64,000 bases of DNA from an uncultured Schlesneria sp. (GCA_903858935.1 CAIOKO010000143.1:1-64000); one strand, 5' to 3'. Positions 19,334 to 28,827 are shown, counted from the stretch's first letter. The notes: generated by a model from the letters alone, not told the origin. Numbers and translations: made by a program.

Positions 19334-19820
19334 GGCTGGCGAACCATTACCGTCTGTTCCTTCGCAGTGCGACGCCGGCCCATTGGATCGACGCGAAGAC
19401 TGGATGTTTGTGTTGCTGACGACGACCTGGTTTTTGAAGATCACGCTATGATCACATGTGACACGGTTTTACCGTCTTCGGTAAGGTCGTGCTCCTGGGA
19501 CGCGTTTTCGAACCATGAAGACACAGCCTTGTCGAGGACTCCAAAACCGTGGCTGTCCGAGTCTCGACCGTTTTGGTGGGGTTGAGGTGCAACAGAATTT
19601 CTCTACCACAGTTTCGCTGTGCCATCATGCCACTGTGAGGCATTTGCCAGTTGAAACGGGATGCAATTCTCTTTTTTAACGTTCTAGTTTCTGATCTCAC
19701 CACCCAAAATCGTTTGACCAATTCTGGATTCGCTATCAGAACAAAAATATTTCGAAATCAATCAGATTTCGTGATAGCTTCTGACTTTCGCGGGGTACTT
19801 GTAGGAAGAGGCGATAATTG
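19334..19820. other. Gene-free stretch before the sigma factor
   Basis: No supportable gene. It contains small inverted repeats: CCAAAACCGT (19541-19550) with a near-complement at 19567-19576, and CACAG/CTGTG around TTTCG (19607-19621). Either could end transcription of the methyltransferase pair, but neither has a clear T-run. The perfect palindrome just upstream of the sigma gene is listed separately. Confidence 0.5.
19753..19771. promoter_or_regulatory. Inverted repeat upstream of the ECF sigma gene
   Basis: CGAAATC (19753-19759) and GATTTCG (19765-19771) form a perfect 7-bp inverted repeat with a 5-base spacer, 49 bases before the sigma-factor start. The position and symmetry suit a dimeric regulator site. 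No consensus is recognised. Confidence 0.35.
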
Positions 19821-20411
19821 ATGACGGAATTTCACGTCACTCGATCCAGTTTACTGATCCGGATACGAGACGCGCAGGATGATTCTGCGTGGGGGGAATT
19901 CGTCGAAATTTATTCCCCTTTAATTTATGGGTTCGCCCGGAAACAGGGTTTGCAGGATGCCGACGCGATTGATGTCACTCAAGATGTTCTCAGGATCGTT
20001 TCCCGGACAATTGGACGATTGGACTATGACCCGCTTCGCGGATCGTTTCGAGGCTGGTTGTTTACGATTGTTCGTAATGAATTGAAAGACTGGTTTTCAA
20101 AACAACGTTCCTCTGTTACGGGAACCGGGGATTCATCGATCGCAAAAAGATTCGAAGAATTGCCTGCGTTGGAAAGCGAACAGTCCGTGTTATGGGATCA
20201 GGAACATCAAAAGCGGATTTTCGAATGGGCTGCCGCACGTGTTCGGGGTGAAGTTCAAGAATCCACCTGGCATGCATTCTGGCAGACAACGGTTGATGCC
20301 CGAAGCGGTAAGGATGTTGCGGTCGAATTAGGGATGTCGGTTGCTGCCGTGTACCTCGCAAAAAGCCGAGTAATGGCCAGACTGAAAGAACTCGTTCGAG
20401 CAAGCGAATGA
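19821..20411 (+). CDS. ECF-type RNA polymerase sigma factor (planctomycete kinase-linked group)
   Basis: 196 aa from ATG 19821 (GGAAGAGG upstream; TTG 19818 is possible). Region 2 includes SLLIRIRDAQDDSAWGEFVEIY and DAIDVTQDVLRIV, with the RGSFRGWLFTIVRNELKDWF stretch that contacts the -10 element. Region 4 ends in GKDVAVELGMSVAAVYLAKSRVMARLKEL, the helix-turn-helix for the -35 element. This type is common in planctomycetes, where it is encoded beside Ser/Thr kinases. The kinase gene starts 46 bases downstream, so the kinase or its zinc motif probably controls the sigma factor. Confidence 0.9.
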   Translation: MTEFHVTRSSLLIRIRDAQDDSAWGEFVEIYSPLIYGFARKQGLQDADAIDVTQDVLRIVSRTIGRLDYDPLRGSFRGWLFTIVRNELKDWFSKQRSSVTGTGDSSIAKRFEELPALESEQSVLWDQEHQKRIFEWAAARVRGEVQESTWHAFWQTTVDARSGKDVAVELGMSVAAVYLAKSRVMARLKELVRASE

Positions 20412-20457
20412 GAGTGTTTTCATTAGACGAAACCCATAGCGAACATGATGAGAGACC

Positions 20458-23400
20458 ATGGGGCCATTTGAGAAAAACATCATGAACGAATCAATCAGTT
20501 GCCCAGGCGTTTCGTTATTGCGTCACTTCCTCGACGGAACGGAATCCAAGGATTCGACCTGGTCTCGTGAGCAGATCGAGCTGCACGTCAACGATTGCCA
20601 TGTATGTCAAAAGTCGATCGAGCGGCTGGTTGCTGGTAAGGAGTCCTGGGAAGGTGCAGCTAGACAACTTGCTGAACTCGATTCAAATCGGGGTGAGGCT
20701 TCATCCGAACTGCGGGACTTGATCGACCAGGAAAAAAATCGCTTGCCTGGGACTGCGCTGGGTGAAATGGGTGTGACCGAGGGGCGGCCTCTATCATCCA
20801 TCGAGCTCGACTTTCTCCAGCCGACCGATCAGCCAGACTCCCTTGGACGCCTTGGTTCTTATGAAATCCTTGATGTCGTTGGACGGGGAGGAATGGGGCT
20901 TGTCCTTAAGGCTTATGATCCGTCGTTGCGGCGAATCGTCGCAATCAAGGTGATGGCGGCACATCTGGCGTCCAGCCCTGCAGCGCGCAAACGATTTGTT
21001 CGGGAAGCCCGTGCGGCAGCGGCGGTCAGTCATGACCATGTCGTCGCGATCTATGCTGTCGAAGAAAATCAAGAGCCGCCATTCCTCGTCATGCAATTTG
21101 TCGGCGGAAAAACGCTTCAGGAGCGACTTGTTGCGACGGGATCGTTTTCGGTCCCCGAGATCCTGCGAATCGGAATGCAGACGGCATCAGGTCTGGCTGC
21201 GGCACACGCGCAGGGACTTGTTCACCGTGATATTAAACCGGCGAATATTCTGCTGGAGAACGGTGTAGAACGGGTCAAGATTACCGACTTTGGTCTGGCG
21301 AGGGCCGTTGATGACGTTGGTATGACTCAGACTGGGGTCGTGGCGGGAACACCTCAGTTTATGGCGCCGGAACAGGCGAATGGTGAATCGATCGACATTC
21401 GATCAGATCTTTTTAGTCTGGGAAGCGTGCTTTATACGCTTTGCACAGGGCGTCCGCCGTTTCGGGCCACAACGACGATGGGGCTGCTGAAGCGGATCTG
21501 CGAGGAAACTCCACGACCAATCCGTGAACTGAACCCGGATATTCCATTATGGCTGGAAGCGATCATTTCCAGACTATTAAAGAAAAATGCCAGCGATCGG
21601 TATCAGTCGGCAAAAGAAGTGGCGGAATTGCTTTCGAGTTGGCTGGCGCATGTGCAACGTCCGACGGCCGTTCCGGCACCGATCGCAGTCACTTTAAACG
21701 AGCCACCAAAGCAAGACCCGGTGACACCGAAAACTTTGGACATTGAACATAAGTCTGTCGATTTGAAATCGGTCGATGTCCCCTCGTCGCGTCCTTTACC
21801 GTTATGGGGATATTATTCACAACAGTTTCCGTTCGATGGTGGTGTCGAATCCTTCTTCGATTTTGCGACCCAGACGCTGGAAAGAAATGGATTTATTGTC
21901 GTGGAACGAACGCCGTCACGTCTCAAACTGGACGGCCCGTGGTGGAAAAAGGAAACGAATTTTGCGTTGAAATCCGTCCCGCAAATCGAATTTCAAGTTG
22001 ATAGGGGAACTCTGTCAGTTCAGGCAAAATTACGAATTATTCGGATTATTTCAGGGATTCTCATCGCTGCCGTGGGATTGTTTTCATTAGGGAGCGGTTA
22101 CCCTTCAGCAATCATACCTATTGCGGTGATCGGGTTGTGGTACCTGGGACGCTGTCGGCAGTTAGAGGAACGATTCAACAAGTTCGTCACAAAACTTCTG
22201 GCTGCCTCCAGCACGTACGCTCGATCAAGTCACTTGGAGCAGGTCAACCAGGTAAAATCACTGTCTGGACAGATTGTCGCGGACTCTTCCGATGGAATGT
22301 GGACGTTTCTGACAGGTGACTATTCACGGTCGGTTCCATTCACAGGTGATCCTGAAAAATCATTCGACCTTGCCGTCGCTTCGTTGACATCATCGGGGTT
22401 TGTGCTGGATCGTCGCACCCGTTCGCAACTTTCTCTGACAGGCCCCGGACTCAATCAATTGAAAGGAAACTTGCTGGCAGCAGCATCCTCGATTGACGTC
22501 ACGCAGGAATCAGGATCGATTCGACTTGATGCGAAAATGGGAACGATTCGAACCTTACATGGTTTTCTGCTGGGACTTCTTCTTGTCGCAGCGATCATCG
22601 TATGGGGGCTCTGTACAAAACCGACGAACGGCTTGTTCCAATCGCAACGGGATCAAATTGAACTCGGGATCGTGACGTTTGCAGCACTCGGCCTGATCGT
22701 TCTTGGATCGATCGCTGCCACCCGTCGTGTCTATCAAAAAGCGTTCGACAGATTTTTGACCAACCTGCTGAAGGCAGGAGAAACTGGCCGTACCTCTGGT
22801 AGCGTCGATTCAGCAAAGGTCAGCGAGATTGCGGCTTCCCAGGCGGGTTCTTCATTGGTGGGTCAAGTTCGTCCATCGGAGAAACCCTTCTGGCAACGAA
22901 TTCACGAAGCTTATCCAACGCGCGCTTACTGGAGTTTGCTGGCGGTCTGGAGTCTGTTCATGATCCCCCTTGCCGACTCATTAGAAACGATCCCCCTCAA
23001 CGGATTGTTCTGGGTCGCATTGACGATCGTTGCCTTGGGTGTTTTGCTGCCGATCGGCCTGGCCGTTTTAGCTTGGTGTCAACAAATGAAGTCCGGAAGT
23101 TGGGAAGCGACGATTCTGAAAACGCCGCCGATTCGACTGCTGTTGATTCCTGCCGTGATCCCTTTTTTGTTTGCCTCCGTATTCTGGGGTTACCGGCAAT
23201 TGACTTGCGGCATTGTCCAATTTGATGTTGATGACCCCGAGTTCACGGTTAGCCTGGGAAGTCCGGATAAGAAATGGAATGCCTCGTACTCGGCCGACTT
23301 TTACGCCTTGCGACTGAGTCCAGGACAGTACTATTGGTCAGTCAAACACGGGGCAACATCAATCAAACAGGGTCAGCTCGATTTGACCCCTCGATCGCGT

Positions 23401-24282
23401 CACACCATCAGCGCTCGATCACCCTATCCATTGGGGCAGGCCGCGATTGTGTCGTTACCTGGTCGCTGGAAATTACAGAGTTGGCAGCCCACTGGGAACC
23501 CTCCCGCTGTGCTGCATCAGCCTCCTTCCGACGCCGATTACATCGATGTGACGAACGACACGATTCACATTCACTCGCAAAATGTCCTGAATGCCTGGAG
23601 CCCATTGCTGGGACTTAACCTGGGAGACTTACGGACAGACATCCATCCTGAAAAATCGATTTCATTGTTATACCGATTTCCAGATGAGTCACCCAAAACA
23701 CGAGGTCCGAAATGGGTTGATCTGTATATCGATGTCGGGCCTGAGCATGACAATCGTCTGTTCGCCCGAGGAATATTCACGGCGGATGAAAGGCTTTTCT
23801 CGATTCGACTGGCTCCGACAAGTGTTCCGCGTCCAAAGGGTTGGAGTCCAGTCCCGGACGATAAATTGATCTCCCTATCGTTTAAACGAGCCGACGATCT
23901 GACATTGATGCAGGGGAAATGGAAGGTCAAAGCATGCAATGTAAAAGGGGAACAGGCCAAGGAAGCAGACGGATTAGATTGGAATGTGATTGTGGCAAAA
24001 GACCAGTTTGAATCCGTCAATTTACGGCAGATCAATGGGAGTCCCAGTACGCAGACAGATCAACCATACACAATCAAGATTAATGATGTTCAAAACCCGA
24101 AGCGGATCACACTGACGGGTCCGCAGCAAAATGGCGTTATTTCTGTCCTCGAAGGGGTCTATAGGGTTAATGGCGACAAAATGATGCTTCTGTTTGGAAT
24201 GGATGGACGAATTCCACAGGAGTTCAACGACGAGGCCGAGCTGACTTCCATCGAAATCGAATTGGAACGGGCGATGCCCTGA
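20458..24282 (+). CDS. Giant Ser/Thr protein kinase with anti-sigma zinc motif, duplicated membrane units and TIGR03067-like tail
   Basis: 1274 aa. N-terminal Hx3Cx2C zinc signature (His43, Cys47, Cys50) as in zinc-binding anti-sigma proteins. The Hanks-type kinase domain spans about 133-395: GRGGMG loop, Lys164 in VAIKVM, HRDIKPAN from 256, DFG at 277-279, APEQ. A linker leads to two related units (about 448-590 and 613-774), each with a soluble start (FPFDGGVESFFDFA; VPFTGDPEKSFDLA), two membrane segments and an RF-KF-TKLL/RFLTNLL-like end. A further membrane pair (about 820-895) follows, then two TIGR03067-like domains (QGKWKV, EGVYRVNGDKM). Catalytic residues are intact. ATG 20482 is an alternative start. 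Probable sensor controlling the upstream sigma factor. Confidence 0.9.
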   Translation: MGPFEKNIMNESISCPGVSLLRHFLDGTESKDSTWSREQIELHVNDCHVCQKSIERLVAGKESWEGAARQLAELDSNRGEASSELRDLIDQEKNRLPGTALGEMGVTEGRPLSSIELDFLQPTDQPDSLGRLGSYEILDVVGRGGMGLVLKAYDPSLRRIVAIKVMAAHLASSPAARKRFVREARAAAAVSHDHVVAIYAVEENQEPPFLVMQFVGGKTLQERLVATGSFSVPEILRIGMQTASGLAAAHAQGLVHRDIKPANILLENGVERVKITDFGLARAVDDVGMTQTGVVAGTPQFMAPEQANGESIDIRSDLFSLGSVLYTLCTGRPPFRATTTMGLLKRICEETPRPIRELNPDIPLWLEAIISRLLKKNASDRYQSAKEVAELLSSWLAHVQRPTAVPAPIAVTLNEPPKQDPVTPKTLDIEHKSVDLKSVDVPSSRPLPLWGYYSQQFPFDGGVESFFDFATQTLERNGFIVVERTPSRLKLDGPWWKKETNFALKSVPQIEFQVDRGTLSVQAKLRIIRIISGILIAAVGLFSLGSGYPSAIIPIAVIGLWYLGRCRQLEERFNKFVTKLLAASSTYARSSHLEQVNQVKSLSGQIVADSSDGMWTFLTGDYSRSVPFTGDPEKSFDLAVASLTSSGFVLDRRTRSQLSLTGPGLNQLKGNLLAAASSIDVTQESGSIRLDAKMGTIRTLHGFLLGLLLVAAIIVWGLCTKPTNGLFQSQRDQIELGIVTFAALGLIVLGSIAATRRVYQKAFDRFLTNLLKAGETGRTSGSVDSAKVSEIAASQAGSSLVGQVRPSEKPFWQRIHEAYPTRAYWSLLAVWSLFMIPLADSLETIPLNGLFWVALTIVALGVLLPIGLAVLAWCQQMKSGSWEATILKTPPIRLLLIPAVIPFLFASVFWGYRQLTCGIVQFDVDDPEFTVSLGSPDKKWNASYSADFYALRLSPGQYYWSVKHGATSIKQGQLDLTPRSRHTISARSPYPLGQAAIVSLPGRWKLQSWQPTGNPPAVLHQPPSDADYIDVTNDTIHIHSQNVLNAWSPLLGLNLGDLRTDIHPEKSISLLYRFPDESPKTRGPKWVDLYIDVGPEHDNRLFARGIFTADERLFSIRLAPTSVPRPKGWSPVPDDKLISLSFKRADDLTLMQGKWKVKACNVKGEQAKEADGLDWNVIVAKDQFESVNLRQINGSPSTQTDQPYTIKINDVQNPKRITLTGPQQNGVISVLEGVYRVNGDKMMLLFGMDGRIPQEFNDEAELTSIEIELERAMP

Positions 24283-24344
24283 CTGCAGTATTAAATGTCC
24301 TAGCTGGTGTCGGCATTATTATTAAGGAATTTCAAAAGACTTTA

Positions 24345-24470
24345 GCCACAGATGCACGCAGAGCCACACAGATAAAGACGAACAACTCCGATGAAATACA
24401 ATTGAAAGACGCCGTTTCGTATATTTTCCTGTTTTGCAATTATCCGTGTGAATCTGCGTGCATCAGTGGC
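24345..24470. repeat. Long-spaced inverted repeat, possible dispersed element
   Basis: Arms 24345-24374 and 24441-24470 are reverse complements at 26 of 30 positions, around a 66-base AT-rich loop. They contain GATGCACGCAGA and its complement. It lies between the convergent kinase and MFS genes. The rest of the 24283-24749 gap contains no gene. Confidence 0.75.
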
Positions 24471-24749
24471 AAAAACTCTTCGCGTTTTTACTTTGTTGCC
24501 TTCGCGCCCTTCTGTCAAAGTACGAATCGCAGCTACAAAAATCTTGTGCCCTTTTCAGACGCTAAACACGTTCTGATTTCGACCTTTCCGGGGTTCAAAC
24601 CCCAGGCTGTATTCCTGCATCGCTTCGCGGATAAGAGATCGCCGCGAAAGATTTTCACGTCGTCCGAGAGTCAACGCTTTACGGTACGGGCAGTATCTCC
24701 GTCGCGGACACTTGCCTTGATGGGGATGTTCCATGAGCCAGTGACATCG

Positions 24750-26066
24750 TTACTCCGCTTCAACAGGGACGAATCGGAAAAACGACCATGTCAGCCCCGC
24801 AGCAACCAGGATACCAACATCAATGTAGAAAATGGGGTCCCATTGAGCGCGTCCCGAATGACCGTGTGTTCCCAGCCAGTCGGCAATGGCTCCCACCAGG
24901 AATTGGGAGCTCATCGCACCGAAGACACCGGCCGAGTTCATCAGACCGAACAGAGCACCGACATGTTTGCCGCTGATTCCGATTGCACACGACCACCACA
25001 GTGATTGAGTTGCCTGGGTCATGAAGCAGGAGAGTCCCGCGAGCAGGGCGGCGAGCCAGGGGTTTTGCGACATCAATGAGCAACTCAAAAATGCCGCGGC
25101 GGCGAAGAACGCGCTGCCTCCCAACAGTCTTCTTCTGATCAATCCCTTTCCCGTCACAACTCGGTCCAGAATTTGACCGCCAAAAAATGTACCAACAGCC
25201 GAACAGGCCAGGACCAGTGATGCCATCATCCCTGCATTGGTCGGGTCAACCCCCCGTCCTTTGATGAGGTAGGTTGGAAACCAGGAAAAATAGATGTAAC
25301 TGTTGAATGACCCGAAGATCATGATCGAACTGAGAAACCAGATACTCGGGTTCCGGCTGACGGCCGCCCATGGGATATCACCGTGTACGTTCTCAGATGA
25401 GGCTCGACGGCCAATGTGTTCGGCCTCTGCCAAATTGACGGCGGGATGGTTTGAAGGGTCATCCCGGAACCACCAATAGAATCCGGTGGCCCAGACGGCA
25501 CCTAGTCCTCCGAACGCTGCAAATGTAGCGCGCCAGCCGATATTTCGAATAAGAATTGCAGCAAGAAATGGTGCCGCGGCTCCTCCGATTTGCGAGGCGG
25601 CCAGAAATACTCCCTGGGCTCGTCCCCGTTCTGCATCGGGAAACCATCTTGATAAGACTCGTGCTGCATTAGGAAAGGCCCCCGCTTCACCCGCTCCGAA
25701 AAGGAAGCGAACAGTGATCATCGGCCAAAGCCCCGTGCAGGCGCCGGTCAGCGCGGTGAACGCCGACCACCAGAGCGAGATTCGAGTCAGCACCTTTCGT
25801 CCGCCGATCAGGTCTCCCCATCGACCTGTCGGGATTTCGAACAATCCATAGGCCAGTGTAAAGGCCATCAAGACGAAGCTGGCCTCGGTATTGGAAAGCT
25901 TCAAGTCCTGTTTGATGGATGGGAGTGCCTGCGAGATACAAATACGGTCGAGGTACAGTATCCCTGATAACAGGCAAAGGACGCCGAGCACTATGAAACG
26001 GGTTCCCGATCGGGACGCGTGAGCTGACGGTGCCGTGTCTGACTGTTCACAGGATTCAACGGACAT
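24750..26066 (-). CDS. MFS transporter, anion:cation symporter (ACS/GudP-like) type
   Basis: 438 aa from ATG 26066, with AAGGA 7 bases upstream; the in-frame ATG 26081 lacks a site. Twelve membrane segments. ACS-family marks: LYLDRICISQALP in TM1, GRWGDLIGGRKVL loop after TM2, RFLFGAGEAGAFPNAARVLSRWFP in TM4, and GRAQGVFLAASQIGGAAAP in TM5. This family takes up organic anions such as hexuronates, glucarate, phthalate or tartrate with protons or Na+. It is divergent from the dimethylformamidase-like gene (150 bases between starts), which suggests shared control and perhaps import of that enzyme's substrate. Confidence 0.88.
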   Translation of the reverse strand: MSVESCEQSDTAPSAHASRSGTRFIVLGVLCLLSGILYLDRICISQALPSIKQDLKLSNTEASFVLMAFTLAYGLFEIPTGRWGDLIGGRKVLTRISLWWSAFTALTGACTGLWPMITVRFLFGAGEAGAFPNAARVLSRWFPDAERGRAQGVFLAASQIGGAAAPFLAAILIRNIGWRATFAAFGGLGAVWATGFYWWFRDDPSNHPAVNLAEAEHIGRRASSENVHGDIPWAAVSRNPSIWFLSSIMIFGSFNSYIYFSWFPTYLIKGRGVDPTNAGMMASLVLACSAVGTFFGGQILDRVVTGKGLIRRRLLGGSAFFAAAAFLSCSLMSQNPWLAALLAGLSCFMTQATQSLWWSCAIGISGKHVGALFGLMNSAGVFGAMSSQFLVGAIADWLGTHGHSGRAQWDPIFYIDVGILVAAGLTWSFFRFVPVEAE

Positions 26067-26216
26067 GACCTGTTCCTTCATGGAGGGGCCGAAAGTCGTC
26101 GGGGCCTATCTTCAGAGCGGCAGGTCGTCGCTGGCTAAGCGGCGGAGATGATTGTTACGCTGCTGCACGAGCGCATCAAGCAACGAGGTCAGAATTAACA
26201 ATTTGCGAGCTCCGCC

Positions 26217-27803
26217 ATGTTGATTGGTTATGTCAGTGACGAACGATATGTGGCCCTGGTTGACGTTGCCTTCGAGTTTATCGATGCCAATGGGGGATCG
26301 TGGGAAGCGAGGTCTCGTGCGACAGGTGCGGTTTATCTTGATGCGCCTCCTGGAGACTATACTGTTACGCTACAAAGGCCCGGTTACGGTGCAAAACGCA
26401 GCCACGTGACGCTGCCGACCACGTCTCCTCATCAATTTCGACTGCTAAGCGATGGTCTCAGCGGTTACGTCTGGCCGAAGTGGGTTCGCAGCGGCGAGGC
26501 AGGAGAATTTCGAGTTCATTCCGTTGAACAGTATCATCTCGAGTTATGGAGATATGGATGGAAACCGGAACTGGTTCGAAGCCTGGGTTGGCATGACGAG
26601 CATGGTCCCCGCGCGACGATGCAAGTGACGCCCGACGGCGACTACACGCAAACTGGAGTCGAATGGAATCGGGTTGGATACTCGAGTCCGACCCACAAAC
26701 AATTCCTTGCAGCACCAGATCAGTCTGGTTTGTACTACTTTCGGGCTCAAACACCTTCCGGTTTGCAGTTTTCGTTTCCGTGGATAGTGGCACCAATCCG
26801 GCCGAAAGCACCGCTGGCGGTACTCGGCAGCAACATCACCTGGAATGCTTACAACAGCTTTGGCGGACGCAGCAATTATATCCATGCCGACGAGTTGCCT
26901 CCGACGCCGACAGTGAATTCGCGGTATGATCTCAAGCGTTATCGCGACGCTGAATTCATGACATGGAACTGTGAAAAATACGTTCCGCTCTCGTTTGACC
27001 GACCTGAACCGTTTAACCATATTGATTTTGAAACACAGATCACGGATCCGATTCAAGGTCGACAGGCATGCCATCTCGCACCGGCCGAATGGCGGTTGCT
27101 GGGGTGGCTTGAGCATCAAAACCTGCCCTATGACTTTTATTCAGAAACGCAACTGGACGATGGGACGCTCGATCTTTCTTCGTATCGTGCATTGATCTTG
27201 TCCGTTCATCCCGAATACTGGACGCGTCGGATGTATGACCGCGTCAAGCAGTGGGTCTTCGAAGAAGGGGGAAGGCTGCTTTACCTTGGAGGCAATGGGC
27301 TGAACTGTGAGGTTGAGATTCACGGTTCGACAATGTCGGTCCACAACCAGCAGATTACGGGTCTGGATGTCGCGGGTGTCGGTGGAGAAAGTCGGATGGC
27401 GCTGCGTCATGAATCGGAGGCAAGCCTGGTGGGCGTGGTCTTTACTCCGCCGGGTGCGATGACGGGTGCCCCCTATCGTGTGGTAGATTCCAACCACTGG
27501 GCCTTTCATCGGACGGGGCTTCAGATCGGGAATCTGTTCGGACTTAAATCGCTTCATATGCGTTGTCCTGGTGGCGCATCGGGGCACGAAACGGACAAGA
27601 TTTCGCCCAGTTCTCCGGCAAATACTCGCTTGCTTGCACAGGGCCTGAATCCCGATGAGGGGGGGGCACATATGGTCCATTTTGAAACCCCGCGTGGTGG
27701 CGGAGTGTTTTCCGTTGGCTCGATTTCGTGGGTCAGCAGCTTGCCCGTTGATGAACACGTCTCACAGATTACTGAGAACGCCATTCGCTGTTTTCTGGAA
27801 TGA
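26217..27803 (+). CDS. N,N-dimethylformamidase large-subunit-like protein
   Basis: 528 aa. The N-terminal 75 residues look like a small beta-sandwich (VYLDAPPGDYTVTLQRPGYG). The main part matches the DMFase beta-subunit fold: GLYYFRAQTPSG, FPWIVAP, NITWNAYNSFGGRSNY, a conserved LILSVHPEYWTRRMYD, GGRLLYLGGNG and FSVGSISWVSSLP. The characterised enzyme hydrolyses dimethylformamide to formate and dimethylamine using an iron site with Tyr/Glu ligands. No small-subunit gene is visible, and planctomycete members probably have other substrates. No signal peptide, so cytoplasmic. Divergent from the MFS gene. Confidence 0.8.
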   Translation: MLIGYVSDERYVALVDVAFEFIDANGGSWEARSRATGAVYLDAPPGDYTVTLQRPGYGAKRSHVTLPTTSPHQFRLLSDGLSGYVWPKWVRSGEAGEFRVHSVEQYHLELWRYGWKPELVRSLGWHDEHGPRATMQVTPDGDYTQTGVEWNRVGYSSPTHKQFLAAPDQSGLYYFRAQTPSGLQFSFPWIVAPIRPKAPLAVLGSNITWNAYNSFGGRSNYIHADELPPTPTVNSRYDLKRYRDAEFMTWNCEKYVPLSFDRPEPFNHIDFETQITDPIQGRQACHLAPAEWRLLGWLEHQNLPYDFYSETQLDDGTLDLSSYRALILSVHPEYWTRRMYDRVKQWVFEEGGRLLYLGGNGLNCEVEIHGSTMSVHNQQITGLDVAGVGGESRMALRHESEASLVGVVFTPPGAMTGAPYRVVDSNHWAFHRTGLQIGNLFGLKSLHMRCPGGASGHETDKISPSSPANTRLLAQGLNPDEGGAHMVHFETPRGGGVFSVGSISWVSSLPVDEHVSQITENAIRCFLE

Positions 27804-27915
27804 ATAATGTGACTATCAGGGGCATTTCGGTGAAAGAGCAGAATCTGCCGGTTATGCCGAGAGTTGCCGACAGCGCGATTGACAGGGCAGCATCAATTGC
27901 ACACATCTTCTTGAT

Positions 27916-27952
27916 CATTCACGACGATTTAACACCAAGTTAATCGTGAATG
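27916..27952. terminator. Hairpin after the dimethylformamidase-like gene
   Basis: CATTCACGA pairs with TCGTGAATG and TTAAC with GTTAA around a 5-base loop, with a small bulge. It lies in the 298-base gap 27804-28101, 113 bases after the stop. No T-run follows, so termination is uncertain and an operator for the next operon is an alternative. Otherwise the gap holds nothing I can identify. Confidence 0.35.
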
Positions 27953-28101
27953 AGTCCTGTTCGGGCAAAACTCGGCGGAATTTGCAGGGCAACTGACGGT
28001 TTGCGTCTCACGTTTATTACACGTGTCATTGCCTTGCTGCTTAAGGGATTGCAGCGAGGTGATTCTCATAAATATCGTTTCGTGGGCTGGAGAAATCCCT
28101 G

Positions 28102-28827
28102 ATGAGCCGGTTGTCCACATCGCAAAACCTACTCAGACCGCAACTTTCAATTCCGTCTTCGCCAGTCAGTCAAAGTCATTTGTCGGATTGGGTGCTGTCG
28201 ATTCCGGGTGTCTCCCGGGTTGTTGATCGGATCGGAGTGACTGAATTTCGTCGGCGAATTTTCCACATGTCACCATCGCTCATGCCGATGGCCCTCCCAT
28301 TTGTACCGCATCATGATGTCTGGGGGGCGCCGCTCCTTTGTATTCTGTTTCTCTCGACAGTCACGATTCTGGTACTTGCTGTCGTACTGGGACCTTTTCT
28401 GGTCCGTAACGGTGAAATTAACTGGATGGGAGCGGTGTTGGGTTATATGGGGCCAGTTGTTGGCTCACTGTTGCTGTTTCCTGGACGCGCGGAATGGGGA
28501 CTGATGACGTTGCAGATTCTTGCGCTGGGGGACGGGTCGGCAACATTGGGTGGGTTGATGATTGGTGGACGTCGACTTCCCTGGAATCGAAAAAAGACAT
28601 TCTCGGGTTTGTTCTGCTTCGCGGTCGTTGGCTCGCTCGCTGCGTCATACAGTTTTTGGGGCGAATCCCGCCCCGGGGTGCCGTTTGCAAAAGCCTTCCT
28701 GATTTGCAGTGTCGCAGCGGCGTGTGCGGCGATTGTCGAGTCGCTACCAATTCGGTCGAACGACAATCTTCGAGTTGGAACAACAGCACTGATCGTTGGG
28801 ATCGTAATGAGTTTGCTCGTGATTTAG
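28102..28827 (+). CDS. Dolichol/phytol/diacylglycerol kinase-like (CTP-dependent) membrane protein
   Basis: 241 aa, with GGAG 9 bases before ATG 28102. About six hydrophobic segments. The pattern fits the SEC59/DGK1/VTE5 family, which phosphorylates polyprenols, phytol or diacylglycerol with CTP: EFRRRIFHMSPSLMP before TM1, the core GDGSATLGGLMIG followed by RKKTFSGLFCFAVVG, and the C-terminal ESLPIRSNDNLRVG. The first 45 residues are unrelated. Cytoplasmic membrane. It heads a run with ABC transporter genes and a cyclase-like gene, so its lipid alcohol may be connected with what they handle. Assignment rests on motifs only. Confidence 0.78.
   Translation: MSRLSTSQNLLRPQLSIPSSPVSQSHLSDWVLSIPGVSRVVDRIGVTEFRRRIFHMSPSLMPMALPFVPHHDVWGAPLLCILFLSTVTILVLAVVLGPFLVRNGEINWMGAVLGYMGPVVGSLLLFPGRAEWGLMTLQILALGDGSATLGGLMIGGRRLPWNRKKTFSGLFCFAVVGSLAASYSFWGESRPGVPFAKAFLICSVAAACAAIVESLPIRSNDNLRVGTTALIVGIVMSLLVI

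Noticed and set aside
24590..24603. GGGGTTCAAACCCC, resembling a tRNA T-arm
   Set aside because: No acceptor, D or anticodon arms can be built around it, so it is a chance small palindrome.
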